Shown here one piece after another: positions 3,857 to 6,169 of a DNA stretch of 6,169 nt. Both the position numbers and the translations under genes were made by a program. The stretch is from assembly GCA_009843725.1 (NCBI GenBank), contig VYCX01000301.1, positions 1-6,169 of the forward strand. The letters run 5' to 3'. How positions within the stretch are numbered: the first letter of the stretch is position 1; each line of letters opens with the position of its first letter. The stretch is from Boseongicola sp. SB0675_bin_26. GTDB taxonomy: Bacteria; Pseudomonadota; Alphaproteobacteria; Rhodobacterales; Rhodobacteraceae. Under the pieces are notes generated by a model, which saw only the letters and a list, made by a program, of their open reading frames with translations, made no database searches and was not told where the DNA came from.

Positions 3857-6169
3857 TCATTCTGCCGCGATCGCCTCGACCGCCTCGACACGAACCGCGG
3901 CGAACTTGAATTCGGGGATCTTTCCGATCGGATCGAGCGAGGGATTCGTCAAGACGTTCGCGGCGGCCTCGACATAGGCAAACGGCACGAAGACATTGCC
4001 TTCGGCAACCGCCCGGTCGGCACGCGCCATGATCGTTATCGACCCGCGTCGGGTCGTCAGTCGCACGTAGTCGCCGGCCATGACGCCCAATTCGCGCAAC
4101 GTCTTCGGATGCAGCGAGCAATTGGCTTCCGGTTCCACGGCATCAAGCACTTGCGCACGTCGCGTCATCGAACCCGTATGCCAGTGCTCCAGCTGGCGGC
4201 CCGTGATCAGGACGAAGGGATAGTCGTCATCCGGCAATTCGTCCGGCGGGATCACCTTGGCAGGCGTGAACTTCGCGCGGCCGTCCGGCCTTGGAAAGCC
4301 GTCGCCGAAGACAATGGCCTGCCCGGGATCCTCCGGCGAAAGGGACGGATACGTGACCGCGCCTTCCTTCTCGAGCCGATCCCACGTGATGTTGTCGAGC
4401 GACTCCATGTTGAGCTTCATTTCCGCAAAGACGTCCGAGGGATGTCCGTAGGACCAGCCAAGGCCAAGACGCCTGGCCAGCTCCACCACGATCCACCAGT
4501 CCTCCTTGGCGTCACCCGGCGGGGCAACCACCTGGCGGCCCATCTGGACCTGGCGGTTGGTGTTGGTGACCGTTCCGTTCTTCTCGGTCCATGCAGAGCT
4601 CGGCAGGATCACGTCCGCGTAGTTCGCCGTCTCGGTCAGGAAGATGTCCTGAACCACGAGGTGGTCAAGCTTGGCCAAGGCATCGCGCGCGTGCTCGACA
4701 TCCGGATCCGACATCGCCGGGTTTTCCCCGAGAACGTACATGCCGCGAATGTCGCCATCGTGGACCGCGTCCATGATCTCGACGACCGTAAGCCCCTTTT
4801 CGTTCGAGAAGTCGCCGGACTTCCAGACCGTCGTGAAGGCCGAACGCACGCCGTCATCGGTGACGCTCTTGTAGTCCGGCAGGAACATCGGGATCAGGCC
4901 CGCATCCGAAGCGCCCTGCACGTTGTTCTGACCCCGAAGCGGATGAAGCCCAGTGCCGGGGCGGCCGACCTGGCCGCACATAAGCGCGAGCGAAATCAGG
5001 CATCGCGAATTGTCCGTGCCGTGAACGTGCTGGGAGATCCCCATGCCCCAGAAGATCATTCCCGCCTTTGCGGTTGCAAAGGTGCGGGCGACATCTCGCA
5101 AGACATCCGCCTCAATGCCGCAAACCTCGGCCATCTTCTCCGGCGGGAAGCCCTTCAGGTGGTCCTTCATCCCTTCCCAGTCTTCCGTGAACGCCTCGAT
5201 GTATTGCCGGTCGTAGAGATTCTCTTCCACGATCGTCGACATGATCGCGTTCAGCATCGACACGTCCGCTCCAGGCTTGAACTGCAGCATGTGCGAAGCG
5301 TGACGCATCAACCCCTGGCCCCGCGGGTCCATGACGATGAGCTTGCCTCCACGCTTTGCGAACTGCTTGAAGTATGTTGCCGCGACGGGATGGTTTTCGG
5401 TCGGATTGGCGCCGATCACGATTGCCACGTCCGCATTCTCGATCTCGTTGAAGGTGGCGGTCACCGCACCGCTGCCCACGTTTTCGAGCAGCGCCGCAAC
5501 CGAGGACGCGTGGCAAAGCCGCGTGCAATGGTCGACGTTGTTGTGGCCGAATCCCTGCCGAATGAGCTTCTGGAAGAGATAGGCCTCCTCGTTCGAGCAC
5601 TTGGCCGACCCGAAACCGGCGACATAGGTGTTTCTCTCGTCCCGTAGCCGGGCCATGCCATTGGCCGCCACGTCAAGCGCCTCATCCCATCCGGCCTCGC
5701 GAAAATGCGTCCGGACGTTCCCCGGATCGACGTTGAGCCCTTTCGCGGGCGCGTCGTCGCGGCGGATCAAGGGCTTCGTCAGGCGGTGCGGATGGTCAAC
5801 GTAGTCGAAGCCGAAGCGCCCCTTGACGCAAAGGCGGTTCTCGTTGGCCGGACCCTCGGCGCCTTCGACATAGAGAATCCTGTCATCCTTGACCTTGAAC
5901 GAAATCTGGCAGCCGACGCCACAATACGGGCAGACGCTCGCAACCTCCCGGTCGAAGTCCTTGCTGTCGCCCTGAACCGTTGCAGGCAGAAGCGCGCCGG
6001 TCGGACAGGCCTGAACGCATTCGCCACACGCCACGCAGGTGGACCCGCCCATCGGATCGTCCTGGTCAAAGACGATCTTTGCGTCATGGCCTCGACCGGC
6101 CATCCCGATGACGTCGTTGACCTGCACCTCGCGGCAGGCACGCACGCAGAGATTGCAGTGGATGCACGC
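3857..6169 (-). CDS. fdsA: NAD-dependent formate dehydrogenase, alpha (molybdenum) subunit, 5'-truncated by window
   Basis: FdsA carries the bis-molybdopterin centre that oxidises formate to CO2. Electrons pass through Fe-S clusters to the FMN/NAD beta and gamma partners (FdsB, FdsG), which would lie off the right edge. The 770 visible residues stay in frame to the window end; the family is about 920-960 long, so roughly 150-190 residues, including an N-terminal [2Fe-2S] domain, are probably missing. Numbering from the first visible codon: [4Fe-4S] cysteines at 2, 5, 8, 12 (CIHCNLCVRAC) and 45, 48, 51, 55 (CVACGECVQAC); the catalytic-domain [4Fe-4S] set at 80, 83, 87, 114; and the molybdenum ligand Cys219 with His220 in CTRLCHASS, encoded by TGC rather than a selenocysteine TGA. 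GQNNVQGASDAG (near 410-420) and NYADVILPSSAW (near 510-522) follow. The C-terminal dinucleotide-binding domain (about 648-770) ends with NPSLDPIGKIPEFKF, typical of FdsA. The GTG at 6145 is internal. The next gene in this direction is fhs, not the fdsC/fdsD usually found after fdsA. Confidence 0.95.
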   Translation of the reverse strand, partial: ACIHCNLCVRACREVQVNDVIGMAGRGHDAKIVFDQDDPMGGSTCVACGECVQACPTGALLPATVQGDSKDFDREVASVCPYCGVGCQISFKVKDDRILYVEGAEGPANENRLCVKGRFGFDYVDHPHRLTKPLIRRDDAPAKGLNVDPGNVRTHFREAGWDEALDVAANGMARLRDERNTYVAGFGSAKCSNEEAYLFQKLIRQGFGHNNVDHCTRLCHASSVAALLENVGSGAVTATFNEIENADVAIVIGANPTENHPVAATYFKQFAKRGGKLIVMDPRGQGLMRHASHMLQFKPGADVSMLNAIMSTIVEENLYDRQYIEAFTEDWEGMKDHLKGFPPEKMAEVCGIEADVLRDVARTFATAKAGMIFWGMGISQHVHGTDNSRCLISLALMCGQVGRPGTGLHPLRGQNNVQGASDAGLIPMFLPDYKSVTDDGVRSAFTTVWKSGDFSNEKGLTVVEIMDAVHDGDIRGMYVLGENPAMSDPDVEHARDALAKLDHLVVQDIFLTETANYADVILPSSAWTEKNGTVTNTNRQVQMGRQVVAPPGDAKEDWWIVVELARRLGLGWSYGHPSDVFAEMKLNMESLDNITWDRLEKEGAVTYPSLSPEDPGQAIVFGDGFPRPDGRAKFTPAKVIPPDELPDDDYPFVLITGRQLEHWHTGSMTRRAQVLDAVEPEANCSLHPKTLRELGVMAGDYVRLTTRRGSITIMARADRAVAEGNVFVPFAYVEAAANVLTNPSLDPIGKIPEFKFAAVRVEAVEAIAAE

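Noticed and set aside
5510..5518. Possible selenocysteine at the molybdenum ligand of the formate dehydrogenase
   Set aside because: The codon at the ligand position reads TGC on the minus strand, giving cysteine; no in-frame TGA occurs in the visible gene.
3230..5647. 805-codon plus-strand open frame opposite fdsA and the start of fhs
   Set aside because: It runs antisense to two well-conserved enzymes, its translation shows no domain I recognise and is rich in Arg and His as expected for a complement frame in GC-rich DNA, and it bridges two genes. It is a shadow of codon bias.
3857..6145. Reading the GTG at 6145 as the start of the formate dehydrogenase
   Set aside because: The frame continues to the window edge and the upstream codons encode CIHCNLC, the first part of a [4Fe-4S] cysteine motif completed after 6145, so the GTG is an internal valine.

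Overview
The window looks like chromosomal DNA of an alphaproteobacterium. The base composition is GC-rich, the formate dehydrogenase is of the soluble NAD-linked Fds type, and the formyl-tetrahydrofolate ligase has the residue pattern seen in Hyphomicrobiales/Rhodobacterales-like methylotrophs and heterotrophs. The order-level placement is an inference from protein style, not a database result.

Layout. Positions 1-157 are non-coding and locally AT-rich. They hold a degenerate 10-bp-phased repeat, promoter-like hexamers and a set of inverted repeats. Positions 158-1790 (+ strand) are a two-gene hipBA-type toxin-antitoxin operon: an XRE-family antitoxin/repressor overlapping a HipA-family Ser/Thr kinase by 11 bp. 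Positions 1791-1999 are a short convergent gap. Positions 2000-3667 (- strand) are a complete formate-tetrahydrofolate ligase (fhs/ftfL). Positions 3668-3856 are a gap with GC-rich hairpin potential. From 3857 to the right edge (- strand) lies the alpha subunit of an NAD-dependent molybdenum formate dehydrogenase (fdsA), whose N-terminus is cut off by the window.

How the genes work together. The two minus-strand genes act on the same metabolite. FdsA oxidises formate to CO2, passing electrons through Fe-S clusters to NAD-reducing partner subunits that should lie beyond the right edge. Fhs activates formate with ATP onto tetrahydrofolate for one-carbon biosynthesis. Together they form a formate branch point (energy versus assimilation), probably transcribed from fdsA towards fhs. 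The hipBA module is functionally unrelated, points toward fhs, and looks like an accessory insertion beside metabolic genes.

Every protein belongs to a known family, and I see no convincing evidence of a wholly new system. The points most worth a second look are the inverted repeats upstream of hipB, an alanine at the HipA position that aligns with the autophosphorylated serine of E. coli HipA, and the absence of fdsC/fdsD directly after fdsA, where fhs sits instead.
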